Part shown: one piece after another, positions 1 to 11,377 of the stretch
How the letters are laid out: each line of letters begins with the position of its first letter
How positions within the stretch are numbered: position 1 is the first letter of the stretch
Assembly: GCA_030248295.1 (NCBI GenBank)
Contig: JASANH010001374.1
Location: 1,240,001-1,304,000, forward strand
Length of the DNA stretch: 64,000 nucleotides
Origin: Mesodorylaimus sp. YZB2_4
Taxonomy: Eukaryota > Nematoda > Enoplea > Dorylaimida > Dorylaimidae
Reading direction: 5' to 3'
Notes under the pieces: model-generated
What the model was told of the DNA's origin: nothing
Seen by the model: the letters and a program-made list of their open reading frames with translations, nothing else
Databases searched by the model: none
Made by a program: the position numbers and the translations under genes

Positions 1-2673
1 GTACTCCACCAACTTGCTCTTCTTGCCCATCCTCAATCGGTTCCTGAAAAGGGCGCATCACACTCACACCTCGCCTCAGTGAGCACAGTACAGTCGGGCT
101 GTCACCAGGTGCCAGTCAACTCGGACAATGGTGGACACAGTTTACTAAGTTCACTCGGACACACACTAGTACACCAGTCACACCCTCACTCCTTGGCACC
201 CTGCCCGTGCAGCCTGTGCGTGGCGTACTCCCACGGACTGTCCATGCCGAACAGGGAGAACTGCGACTCGGCCTGGTGCGCCCGTTCAGCCCCGATGGGC
301 GCCGTCCTCGACTCGCCCTCCACCATCGTGTTCACAAACTTGCCCCCGCCCTCGAATCCTTGTCTCAGTGCCGCTGAGTCGAAGAATGGCGACGCCGACA
401 CAGTCCCGTCCGACCACGACCACTCGCCCGGCCCCGCCATTCGCTGCTGCCAAGTCCGACAGAACGGGTCCTCGTTCCTCCCCAAATACAACGAGGGCGC
501 AGTGGGCGCCCGCTGATCCCACATGGGTCGTCCCTGCCACGGCGGGCCCCCCATCGGCCCGAATCCCGGCGGGGGGAACATGGGCGGCGGCCGAGGGAAC
601 GGGGGCGGACCCGGTGGACGAACACCCGGAGTCCGATGGAAGCCAGCCGAGTCGATGGGACTCGTTCCGATCGGCCTCGACGACGGCGGGAAGGGGGCAG
701 CTCGCTGGAACCAGGGCGGCTGCTGTTGCTGTTCCCAAGGCGAGCCGATCGGCTGCACTTTGCCCTCGCCCGTCAAAGCCTGTTTCAAACGAGCAGCTTG
801 GAATCTGGGCGCCTCGAGCGTACCCACCGCCAATCGAGTCGGAGATGGCGTGTCCGCCTTGGACACCGGTTCCGGAGTTTTGATACGAACAGTCTTGGTG
901 CTGGGGGTCTTGACCGCCCCCTCCTCCCGTCCCAGTATGGTTATCAACGGGACCACCTTGGTCGCCCGTCTCCCCGCCACACCACCCTTGGGCGGAGTAA
1001 CGGGAGAAGTCGAAGGGCCCGTTTCGTCCACACTTTTGGCCGAAAATACCCAAATCGATTCACCATCTTCTTTTTCCCCCCGTTCACCGCGTGCCGCAGA
1101 AAATAAATCAGAATTATTCAAATATTCAACGAGAAAATGTCCAAACGAGACGAGGCGATGAATCCGCGTTTTGAAACAACTCGTCTCGTCCAATCGCCCG
1201 CCAACCATTTCATCCAATTTCAATTTCGAATTTTCCACAGGCAAAAATCCTTTTAATCGTAAATCCTCCTGCAAAGGCCGATCGTCTCCCAATTTTAATC
1301 GTTTCTGATCCAAATAAATCTCAAAATTTTGAAATCGATTTAAAAATTCCGCCAAAGCCGAAAATAATTTCACATTTGGTCGACGATGTTTCGAACAGCA
1401 CGAAGTAAAAATTTGAGGATATAATTTCATAAAATTCACGGCCAATTTAACAACAATCGTATAATTATCCTTCGATTTCTTCACAGCCGCGATCATGGCG
1501 GCCGTTGCGATCGATCGAAGGCAATCGATTAGAATTCGCAAACATCTCAATTCGTCCGGGGATAACAAATTCGACGAATCTTCACTCGCCAAATTCGGGC
1601 ATTGATTAACGGCTGCATCAAATATTTTCGAAGCATTTTCATTCAAGGACGTTATTCTCCAAATCTCGCCCACCACTACGATCAACATTTGTTCTAAATC
1701 GTTCGAATCGATTTCTTCTCCGTCGAAAGCCTCCAAAATAGAATTGAGAAATGTTTTCGATATTTTTTCGGCTTCTTCTAATCGTCGACAATTATGAGCG
1801 GCCGAAAATTGTCGAAAAAACAAAGATACGCACTTTTCATTGTCGTCTGCCGTCTCGATCGTATCGCAAAATCGTTCAATATTGCCGGCCGCCAATTGGA
1901 ACGGATTGCGCACGCACAAACTTCGAGTGTACAGGCTGAGGGCGGACAAATGACGACCCTTCGATGTCTCCAGGATGGCCAGCTGGTTCAGGGCGTGCCC
2001 ATTGTCCGCACAAATACGCCACGCTTGCACGTAGCAATTCTCTGAAACAGAAACAACTTGTGTTCCAGGGCACTCAATGGGTTCTTCCTCGGCCCCCCCC
2101 CCCTAATTCGCAGTTGGAAACGATGATTTTCAACACACATTTGCAGATTTGTGGTCCAGCCCGGTCGATATATACACGAAAAGACATACCCGCCTGCTCG
2201 ATATTCTTTTGATAGCGGGCAATATCGCCCAAATGAATGAGGCAAAATTGGGCAACGTGATATTGGCTCTCAATTTTGGCTTTCTTTCCGCACCGAAAAT
2301 GTCCATTCAGGATGCCCAGACTGGCATCGGACTCGTACGAGTCCAAGGTCAGATCGTGTTCTCGACACAGCCGACCGAGTAATTGGGTAAAGTGACCGAT
2401 GCAAGAATCCAAGAATAATTGCAATTTCGCAACGTCCGCTTCCGTTTTTCGTCGCCGTAACTTGTTTTGATAAGCGTCGATGCAATTTTTGAAACAATAA
2501 TTCCATAAAGACTGTTCGACTTGACGACTTACTGAGTAATCCAGGTCGGCCATGAGGGCATTTTCGAGCAGATGTTGAAGTTCAGATCGAATTTGCCATT
2601 CGATTCGACCATTTTCGTCGATCACGTTCGATTTTAATAATTCGGCCTGTTGAAGTAATTCAGGGGCGCGCAT
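1..2673 (-). CDS. SMG7: SMG7, nonsense-mediated decay 14-3-3/TPR protein
   Basis: SMG7 binds phosphorylated UPF1 and recruits decay enzymes in nonsense-mediated mRNA decay. Exon 1 (2673-2190) and exon 2 (from 2041) are joined by a GTATGT...TTTCAG intron. The protein starts with a 14-3-3-like helical region (VEQSLWNYCFKN, FTQLLGRLC). TPR-type helices follow (DNGHALNQLAIL, TRSLCVRNPF), then the family motif LQEDLRLKGFLP. The C-terminal ~250 residues are proline-rich and low complexity, with a short FSLFGMDSPWEYA box. An in-frame TGA lies at 186-188. A GTGAGG donor at 189 and a TTTTCAG acceptor before base 43 would instead keep the frame open and extend the protein past the left edge (NRLRMGKKSKLVEY). 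I cannot decide between these ends. Family assignment is firm. Confidence 0.88.
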
Positions 2674-3027
2674 TGCTTGTTGATTTAATTACACCAATCT
2701 AAAACGATATTTTTGGTTGAAAAGCGAGCGATTCGAACAAAAAAACAAAAAAACAGCAAAAATTTCAAGAACAAAATTCGAAATTCTACCGAAATTCGTT
2801 AGTCGTTAGGCGCGCACAACTTAATTTTACGCTTATAACGTCTCAGGTTCGAATAAATCGTTACCTTTCAGCAACAATTTCTTAAAATAGACAGTTTGCA
2901 GAATAGATTATTGCTAACTAAGATGTAAATTGCAGAAAAAATTTCAAAATAAAGTTAAAAACCTGTTTTTAACCAAATATCCGAAACTCAATTATACCGC
3001 CAACAGAACATCGGCACAAATATGCAG
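2674..3027. other. AT-rich spacer upstream of SMG7
   Basis: This spacer lies between the SMG7 start codon and the left end of the transposon. I see no gene. It presumably holds the SMG7 promoter. The outer 8 bases before the inverted repeat do not match the 8 bases after the element's right end, so no target duplication is visible here. Confidence 0.5.
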
Positions 3028-3682
3028 CCATATGTGCGTATGGCTCGGGAGCCCCTCCCCAGCAATACGTGTGTATGGCTGGGGAGGGGCTCCCGAGCAC
3101 CGGCTGCGTATGACATGTGAGCCCCTTTCCAAGCCATATTTAGTGCGGGACGCGGAGGGGTCTGCAAAAATTACAAAAATTTTCAAAATTCTTGCTTCTC
3201 ACTCGCGGTTTTTCGTTCCAGATTTGTGTTTTCAAGAAGAGGAGGAAGGAGTTTTATTCGTCTTACATCTGCAAGGTTGCCGAAGGCGGTTTGTGCCGGC
3301 GAAAAGAAGAAGCGCAAGAAGAGGAGGAAGGAATCTTGTTCGTCTCGTCCAAGACTACGCACGGATCATGAACTCTTGAGGTAAGCTTCTGTTTCTGTTA
3401 ATGTTTATGTTTCTGTTTCTTGTACATGTAGCCTACTAAATTGTGGCCGGTAGAGAAAATACCTTGAGCAGTAAAGTTCGATGAATTCACCTTGTAGCTA
3501 TATGTATCTGACTAGGCTACGTGTCAATTGAGATATAGAAAACGAATATGCAAATGAGACTGCCTAGATTTTTTTCGTTTCTAATTTGCTTGTTATTTTA
3601 TTTATAGACGTCTAAACGCGCTACATACGTATCAGCCTCGGAATCAGCTTCTGCGATGGATCGTTCGAACTCGTTAGAATTC
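3028..3682 (+). repeat. Left terminal inverted repeat (655 bases)
   Basis: The outer end reads CCATATGTGCG. The repeat includes a leader-type intron (3381-3607, GTAAGC...TTATAG) and the first nine codons of the + gene. In the stretches I compared with the right copy there is one clear mismatch (3618 G against the complement of 10499) and no indel. It therefore acts as promoter, 5' leader and start of coding for the gene it faces. Confidence 0.9.
3043..3098. repeat. Subterminal hairpin in left inverted repeat
   Basis: A perfect 21-base palindrome has arms at 3043-3063 and 3078-3098 and a 14-base loop. It begins 15 bases from the element end. Such GC-rich subterminal hairpins often serve as transposase binding or processing sites; that role is inferred. 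Confidence 0.85.
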
Positions 3683-6614
3683 TCTGACGAGTCTATGAAT
3701 TCACTTCAGGACAACTCGGATGCGAGCGTTGCCAGCGCTGATGCCAATTTACCTGCTTGCGAAACAAGACCCAAAAACACGCCACCTCTAAAGCGTAAAA
3801 GTAAGGTTTTACGTTTTTTTTTAAAAAGATTTTGCTGCTTAGTTCCGTTGATCTGCTATGTTCTGATCACATCGACCGGCACGAAGATTTAAAAAAAGAG
3901 TGTGAAAGTGTTCGAAAGTCTACGAGACCTCCAATTGTTTAAAAATGAAGGGAGTCTTAAAAATACAGGAAAGTCGTTTTGCAGGAGCATTTGATCAGGC
4001 GAATCCCAAGCAAGCAATTGCAGCAATTAAACGAAGCATCACGAGGAATATCCGAAGATATAGGCTAATTAACAAGAACGGCGAGAGTAATCCGATGATG
4101 ATGCTTTGCGTCTATGTTGATCGTCGTGGGAATTTTGGACGGTTCGGCAACCGGTTGCTAAAGAATGCAGTGGATGAGCCGCAGTTGGCCCGGTTTGTTC
4201 AAGCATCCGCCGACTGGAGCAACAAGGGAGTAAGTGGACGTGTTTGAACCACTGAATTTCTCCCTGACTGAGTTGGATCAGGTTCGTTTTTTTCATGTCA
4301 CTGATTGCAGGTTCTGGATTGCGAAGACTTGGACGAGTCTATGGAGAGCTCTTTACCGAAGATCAAGAAGGATGGTGCCTTCGCCAAGGCCGGAGGCCCA
4401 GCGCTGCTGAAACTTTTGCGCCAGGTCATGACCAAGCTGAATGGCGACGTTCGGCCTTTGGATATCAGTTATTCCAACCCAAATGCTCAAAAGAACTTTA
4501 CGATCGACCCGCAATCACCTATCTATCGATTCCTTGCTCCCGGACAGGTGCAGCGTAAGTTTTTTTCTGAAAATATGCAAGCTGTAACCGTAATCTAAGT
4601 TTACAAAGTTTATAAGAACAATCGAATCTCAGCAGATCAGAGTTCACGGACATGATCCAATTGATCCAATTTTCAGCAACCAAAGCCGATATTTTACGTT
4701 ACATCTTGCGTCACATCTATCTTCACTTCAATTGTTACGAGAACCTGAAGGATGGTGATGTAGAAACATTTACAAACTTACTCGGCGAAACCATAGCAAA
4801 GGATGGCACCTTCACAGTTCCAGATGCAGAGCCTTGCGAAACCACCATGTATGTGTGTGTTCAAACACGTTGACAGCGACACCAGCTCCTGATAACTCTT
4901 GCGTTTCTTTTTAGGCCTAAGACAACCTATGATCAAGAAATTCAAACAAGCTTCATTATCGGAAGGTTCGACTATTCTGATGAAAACATCGCATCAGCTC
5001 CGCCGTATGAGGTAAATTAGTTTTCTCCTTTTTGTCTTCATTTTCATATTTATTTTGAGAATTTATTTTGCGTAGTTTCGACCTGAAGAAGAATTCTTCA
5101 GTCAATCGCCAGCTGGATGTCGTTCACGAAACGAGGATAGTGCTTCACGAGGTGAGTCGTCGGCGACTAATTTCAGCAGAGGTTATAGTTCTTTTTTTAC
5201 ATCGTGTATCGTGGCGTTGAAGTCTGCTTCATTAACAAGTTTTCTTCCAGATAGTTCGTTGGTACATCCTGTTATGACTACTGGCAATCGAAACGCGGAC
5301 AAGCAAGCTTCGACACCAGATTCAAGTAAACAAGACAAGCGATTTTACTACTGCAGCTGTATTGGATTTCATTGATTGCTCTTTTCAGGCTTCGTTTTCG
5401 AGGATGAAACGGAAAACTTCGCTGGTTCGGAAGTTCCTGGTGGTATTTCTGCTTCTGATCAAGTCAACCCTCCGCAGTCGAATTCTTCTTTTATCGATGA
5501 TGAAATGAGTAAGCTGTCAACTTCAACGTATGCGTCTAGTTATTCACTTGTGTGCCCCTCTCAGATTTCGCTCGCGAGGAAGTTCGAGGAAGTCCCCGTA
5601 CGGATTCAGTTCCGCTAAGAAGCACGGAAAATCGACCGAAACGGGCCCGCCGTCCGCCGCAAGGATTTGAAGACTACATATTTGAAGATAGGCGCCGAAA
5701 CAATGCGAAGTCTGGTAAATTCTATGAGTCTTTTTTCATTTTACACATGTTTTTTTTTTAACCACGTGTCTACTTTAGCTCCGATGCCTCCGACAGCCGC
5801 TTCAAGCCCACGGCAAGAGGATAAGCAAGGGTTCGATTTGGTCAAGTTCTCTATCGATCAGATTGAGAGAGGCGAGCAGCTCTCGGATGACACGATAAAC
5901 CTTGTTATTGACTTGGTGAAATCGCGTGCAGATTTCGTCGGAGGATTGATCAAGCCGTCGATATTAGCCGTTCCAAAAGAGATTGCCCAATATCATCGTT
6001 TTGATTTCTCGAAGCTGGTGGTTCAAGTGCACAATATCGATCGTCATCATTGGGTTCTTAGCGTTGTCTCAGATGGTGTTTCTGTCAACGTTTACGATTC
6101 GTTGGCTTACTCGGATCGAGGTCGGAACAGAATAGAAGCCAGCTACGATCTACGACGCCAGCTCGTCGAGATGTATTGTGGACTAAAGAACGAAGATGGT
6201 GAAATCACAATAAATTACTTTTTGCTTCCTCGTCAAGTCAACGGTAACGATTGTGGCCTGCACGCCCTGGCCTACTTGATCGGCCTGATATTTAATGTAA
6301 GTCCGGAAGGCATTGTTTTGGATCATGCGCGTCTGCGACGCCATTTGAGCCATATAATTTCCACGGGTAACTTAGTCATGTTTCCGCACGCTCCTTGCAC
6401 ATCTCCAGCCCCTTCTATTCAGAAAGTTTTATCGGTGCATTGTTGCAAGAAGTCTCAGCCAGATAGCCGTTCTAGTTCAGCTAGATGGATTTTGTGCGTT
6501 ACTTGCGGTAAGTGGTATCATATGGCGTGTGTACCTCGAGCTTTGCGGCCAAGTGCCGAGAAAGAGTATAAAAAGGGTGATTACGCAAATTTTAATTGCA
6601 GTAAGTGCTTGTGA
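3656..6614 (+). CDS. Transposon gene 1: Ulp1-like cysteine protease with PHD finger
   Basis: Ten exons (3656-3800, 3985-4229, 4311-4554, 4677-4848, 4915-5011, 5076-5151, 5251-5325, 5389-5508, 5565-5714, 5779-6614) join in frame to give 719 residues. The last exon holds a C48/Ulp1 SUMO-protease-type domain. Its catalytic His is in DRHHWVL, the Asp in VYDSL, and the Gln and Cys in RQVNGNDCGLHAL. A PHD-type finger follows (CVTCGKWYHMAC, ending NCSKC). The first ~450 residues have no fold I recognise and include a basic stretch (RPKRARRP). Ulp1 proteases accompany transposases in several DNA transposon groups, where they may act on SUMO or on the element's own proteins. The first nine codons are shared with the transposase gene because both lie in the inverted repeats. 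Confidence 0.82.
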
Positions 6615-6899
6615 TATGGTTGAGCCTAGCTGGTATTCTGTTGTACTTGTGTTTTTACAGTCGGCTGCATTGCTTTCCATGTGCGATTGATCTGACGGTT
6701 GTACGGCCTTCTCATGCCATTATCACGTTGACGTGTTTCTATGCTCAAATGTTTGCTTTATGGGGTTTTTTTGCTTTATGTTTTGCTTGCTATGTTAAAC
6801 TGTGCTTCGCATTGTACATATTTTAATTTAATGCAGAATAGCGTAAACTGACATAGCTCAAGTCGATTCTGTAAACTTGTACAAGCACAAACAACCAAA

Positions 6900-9800
6900 T
6901 CATGAACGCACACGCAAAGGAGCATTGACAATTTTGCGTTCATTATACAAGAATAAGAAAAGTTGCAAATGGGACATGAACTTTTTAAAAGTCATAAATG
7001 ACAGAGACTTACGCAGCTTTTTCATACAAGAATTCAATTGTTCGGCAACCTGGGTGTTCACGTTGGGAAGCATCAGATCACCCGAGTACAAATTAATACA
7101 ATAACCTATGGAACACGCCCTATGATTGGCCCAATCGAAACGATCAACAAAAAACCTGACATTTCGAAACATGGCCGGCTCGCGTTTCAGACAATAGTTG
7201 TGTAACTTGCAGGCATTGTCGTAGATGACAACTTCGGGCATCGTTTCCGGTGAGAAACGGGTCGAGAAGACTTCGAATGGCATACGTGGACTTTCGAAAC
7301 TCTCCATCACTGTGTAGCCGTAGCTCACACCGTGCGGACATAGATATGCAACTATCCCAGGACCCAAGACTTTCCTCCGATTCTTGTACTTGTTGCACGT
7401 ATCAGCTGCGTCTTTTTGCGATCGTTCATCATCCGCGTACTTGCAGAAGCCACGCTGCACAGGCCAGTGCGGAAAGAACGCAATCCGTTGCTCGCCAGCT
7501 GTCGTGTCAGTAGGTAGCGGTTGTTCCAGATACGAAATCTCGTGAAGACGAGTTAGCTTCTGCAGTATCATCGCCAAAACGCCTCGAACATCGTTGGGCA
7601 GACCGTCAGCATGGAATTTGCGAATGGGAACCAAGCATTTCACCAGGCCAGGGCACATAAGCCGCAACTGCCTCACGGATTCCAAATGACGAGAATCTCC
7701 GATGTCCAGTGATCCGCAGACGATCCGTCTAACCTCTTGCATCGCCGTGCCGGCATCGCGCCTGAATTGCAGGAAACCACAAACGGGGGTGTTCTTCGAA
7801 ATTTCCACGAGAAACAGCTCGTACGCATCAGGAGCACGTAGACCGAGTGCCGATAGGCGTTGAATTAGCCGAAGCAGCGACGAATCTGGGAATTCCACAG
7901 CAACGCGACGCAAAAGCAGTTGTACATCGTCTTGCTGCATCTCTCGTTTCTTTCCATTTACTTCGCCGGTCGCGAATTGATGCAGAAGCCTGCTGCAAAA
8001 ACAATGTGTGTTTAAGCTTGACATTTTTAAGAAATACTCAAAGTTTAAAAATCGAGCAAGTTCTTTAAAAAGGCATTCTCGTCATAAAAACATTGGAAAC
8101 ATCCAAAACTTGCTCTCACCGTGTTGGCTGCTCAGTCAAGAAAACGCGATTGTCAAAAGACAATCCTTCCCGTGCCGACTGCTCTTGAAACGTACGAGGT
8201 GTGTGAATGAGCCGAATTAGATCCATCCGGCAAGAAAGCGCAGTACCATCCAAAACGATAACCCGCGGAAACCTGGTAAAGAAAAACCGCTGCAGCTGGC
8301 CAAATCACTTCTGCAGGTAATTCAGGGATGGGAAAGGATCTGTTTTTCACAGTGATGTATACCTTTTGCACAATGAGCACATGAATCCGGTCGCCTTGTT
8401 CAAGGTGATCAGATCCACAAAACCAGTCCAAGCTCGATACAGAATCTCGTACGAGATGACGCTTGTTGCCGCCAGATCTCTGTAAAAGAATTTTAGCCTT
8501 ATCAGAGCGATGCAAGCAGGTGTGCAAGCTATAAGTTTAAAAATAATACCTGGCCAGCCATTCGGATAGAGATCGGTGAAATTCGACCAAAGGCCTGCCG
8601 TCACATCCGTATTGCCTCATGAATTGGAATAAAAGGCCGTACTCCACGAAATAATGGTTGTTGACGTTGATAACGCCGATTTCATGCCCGTCAATCGCAA
8701 TTTTGCATCCGCAATCAGCACTCGCCTTCCTATAAACTTCTTTTGAGACAATGGCATTGTTCTTTGAAGACAGCAAGACATACCAGATCGAAACGGGTCC
8801 TCCACAATATGATCGGCCGTTGTGATCATAGATCTTTGATTCCTTCTTGACGCATTTTCTAATCCAGTCAGTTGCACCGTGAGGGCAGGGTTTACTGGGC
8901 GCCGGAGGGCAAAGATCACCTGAAATTTCGCAATGTGGTAGTTTCTTCGCTTTATCATTTTCTCCACACCTTACTTAAAGTCTCCTGGGAACTTGAGAAA
9001 TGCAATAAAATGTATCAGCTTACCTTGAAAAGGATACGTAAACTTTGAAAGAATTCCTTCCTGCAATTCCACTGGACGGTTGGATAGTACCAAGTGCTTC
9101 TCCGCCTCGGGCATCACTGGCGGAAGATCGATATCGAATCGCTCATGATTTTCAGTGAAAATCTTGCTGTGAATACACCTGAAATCGAACGGAATCTTAG
9201 AACAGGGAAAGAAACGCAACGGAAGAGCACTCACTAGCGTGAAATCAAGGCGTTTTCGCCGAATGAAAAAAGAGATCACTCACCATTTGCAACTGATGCA
9301 CGACAGATTTCCACGACCTCCTCTTCTAACCATTCCAAATTTACCATCAGCATCTCTCACCGACCAGAGCAAGGCTGAACGACTGTCGTGTAGCTCAATT
9401 TCGATTTCATCGGAATTCTCCGCAACTGGTGATAAGCTGATACGAAGTTCACCAACGGCAACACAATGGAAGCAGTATCGACGTCGAATACTATCAGCTG
9501 CTTCGGGTGTCATCGGCACGGTCGAATTAAGTGAACGGAGCTCCTCACGATGATCACGGCTGGCTTCGCACCCGCATTCCAAAAGTATCAAGTTATTCCC
9601 GCCTGTCCCGTTAACCTCGACTGACGTGACGATGGAAAAGCGATCTCTGCGAATCTTGTCATTGTCCGAATCCCAATCAGCGACTGCTGCAGCAGCGCCG
9701 TGTCCGAGAACGTAATAGCAACCACTGTTGATCAGAGCGCTCACGTACTTCGTCATTTCGGCCAATCCAGATACGAAGGGTTCCTCATTGACCATTGACA

Positions 9801-10461
9801 TATTTGTATTCTGTCCCGAAAAGGGATCCATCTCCCCTACTCCAATGAAAGGAAAAGGTAACGATTGAGCTGTCAGAGGCTCATTGCGATGTTTCTTCCC
9901 CAACTCGATTGGCGCCAACTCCGATAAGATCGAACCGTCGCTGATGTCATTTCGAAGCATGATCTTAGGCGGTGATTTCACGAGGTCTCGCAAATGTCGA
10001 GGCTTGACCCGACCAATGGAAGGCCCTGAATCAATGATTCCAGCGGCGCACTCCTCCCTTGGTACTTGGGATTTAGCGCTTGTGCGAATCAAGGAAGCCG
10101 CCTCGGAAATCGCAGTGCACTGACTTGGGGGGCATGACTTCTTTCGACGAAAGCTTGGGACCTCAGCGGTAAGGGAATAACTTGATAAAGCTTGATTGGC
10201 TGTTCGTCTGCCGTGAAAAACAGGAGCGACATCGATGAGTTCCAGCTTTCTCTGAAAAGACATACTGAAGACTTGCTTTAATTTCTTAAGTTTTTTCGTA
10301 ATTATATTTGGTTTGTCCCTAACGACATAAATGTCCTTATAAAAAGTAGTTCTGAATTGAAAATGATCCCAAATCACACTCAACGAACCCCCGAAAGAAC
10401 AAACCTTTGATTTGACACCGGCGGCATTCCCTGCGAATTCTAACGAGTTCGAACGATCCAT
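6900..10461 (-). CDS. Transposon gene 2: KDZ-like transposase
   Basis: Seven exons (10461-10405, 10251-9284, 9178-9024, 8919-8550, 8479-8363, 8272-8120, 7992-6900) join in frame to give 970 residues. The N-terminal half has a cysteine cluster (ECGCEA, CFHC, SCISC) and then CPP, CGC and CSLC pairs, like the CxC domains that precede KDZ transposases. The catalytic half has PRVIVLDGTAL, then CPHGVSYGYTV, VIYDNACKLH, DRFDWANHRACS and QVAEQLNS. These fit an acidic-triad transposase with an inserted zinc-binding segment. Motif order matches the Kyakuja-Dileera-Zisupton type, but I cannot confirm the exact family by eye. The start codon lies in the right inverted repeat. Confidence 0.75.
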
Positions 10462-11089
10462 CGCAGAAGCTGATTCCGAGGCTGATACGTATGTAGCGTG
10501 TTTAGACGTCTATAAATAAAATAACAAGCAAATTAGAAACGAAAAAAATCTAGGCAGTCTCATTTGCATATTCGTTTTCTATATCTCAATTGACACGTAG
10601 CCTAGTCAGATACATATAGCTACAAGGTGAATTCATCGAACTTTACTGCTCAAGGTATTTTCTCTACCGGCCACAATTTAGTAGGCTACATGTACAAGAA
10701 ACAGAAACATAAACATTAACAGAAACAGAAGCTTACCTCAAGAGTTCATGATCCGTGCGTAGTCTTGGACGAGACGAACAAGATTCCTTCCTCCTCTTCT
10801 TGCGCTTCTTCTTTTCGCCGGCACAAACCGCCTTCGGCAACCTTGCAGATGTAAGACGAATAAAACTCCTTCCTCCTCTTCTTGAAAACACAAATCTGGA
10901 ACGAAAAACCGCGAGTGAGAAGCAAGAATTTTGAAAATTTTTGTAATTTTTGCAGACCCCTCCGCGTCCCGCACTAAATATGGCTTGGAAAGGGGCTCAC
11001 ATGTCATACGCAGCCGGTGCTCGGGAGCCCCTCCCCAGCCATACACACGTATTGCTGGGGAGGGGCTCCCGAGCCATACGCACATATGG
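10435..11089 (-). repeat. Right terminal inverted repeat (655 bases)
   Basis: This is the mirror copy of the left repeat (position p pairs with 14117 minus p). It carries the same leader intron and start codon, here for the minus-strand transposase gene. The outer end reads CGCACATATGG. Confidence 0.9.
11019..11074. repeat. Subterminal hairpin in right inverted repeat
   Basis: This mirror copy of the left hairpin has the same 21-base arms and reverse-complement loop. Confidence 0.85.
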
Positions 11090-11377
11090 AAAAATATTCC
11101 TCCCTCACATCGGGCAAACCCGGAAATTTCGGATTTTTTGGTTCCAAAGGCCATCAAAAATTTTGAAAAAAGTCGTGTTTCTATCAAAAATAAAGAAGAA
11201 AAGCGAAATTATAGTTTGATTATTTCGATGCGGCGGCGCAGGTACGATTTGAAAAAGATATATTAGACCGGCAGTAGCCTCGTTTCAAAGATTTCCCAAG
11301 GGAACAAATTTTGTTTGTTTTTATGGTCGCTGATGGCATTTTTTCTGTTTTAGGCTTCTCGATTGATTGCCAACGTA

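Larger units (their letters stand above)
3028..11089. mobile_element. Two-gene KDZ-like DNA transposon
   Basis: An 8062-base insertion between SMG7 and RASSF is bounded by inverted repeats of exactly 655 bases each (3028-3682 and 10435-11089). Their coordinates mirror each other without indels. Two multi-exon genes converge on the centre: a Ulp1 protease/PHD protein on + and a transposase-like protein on -. Both start codons lie inside the inverted repeats. Open frames survive through 10 and 7 exons, so the copy looks young and possibly autonomous. I found no direct target duplication next to the repeats. Assignment to the Kyakuja-Dileera-Zisupton group rests on the motif layout of the minus-strand protein; membership in a related but separate superfamily is possible. 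Confidence 0.85.

Noticed and set aside
2930-3379. 149-residue open frame in the left inverted repeat, with a near-identical copy at 10738-11187
   Set aside because: Present twice only because it lies in the inverted repeat. It is upstream of the leader intron and low in complexity, so probably not coding.
3028-11089. Possible virus-like (Maverick-type) element because of long inverted repeats and a C48 protease
   Set aside because: No polymerase, integrase, capsid or packaging ATPase present; the second gene is transposase-like.
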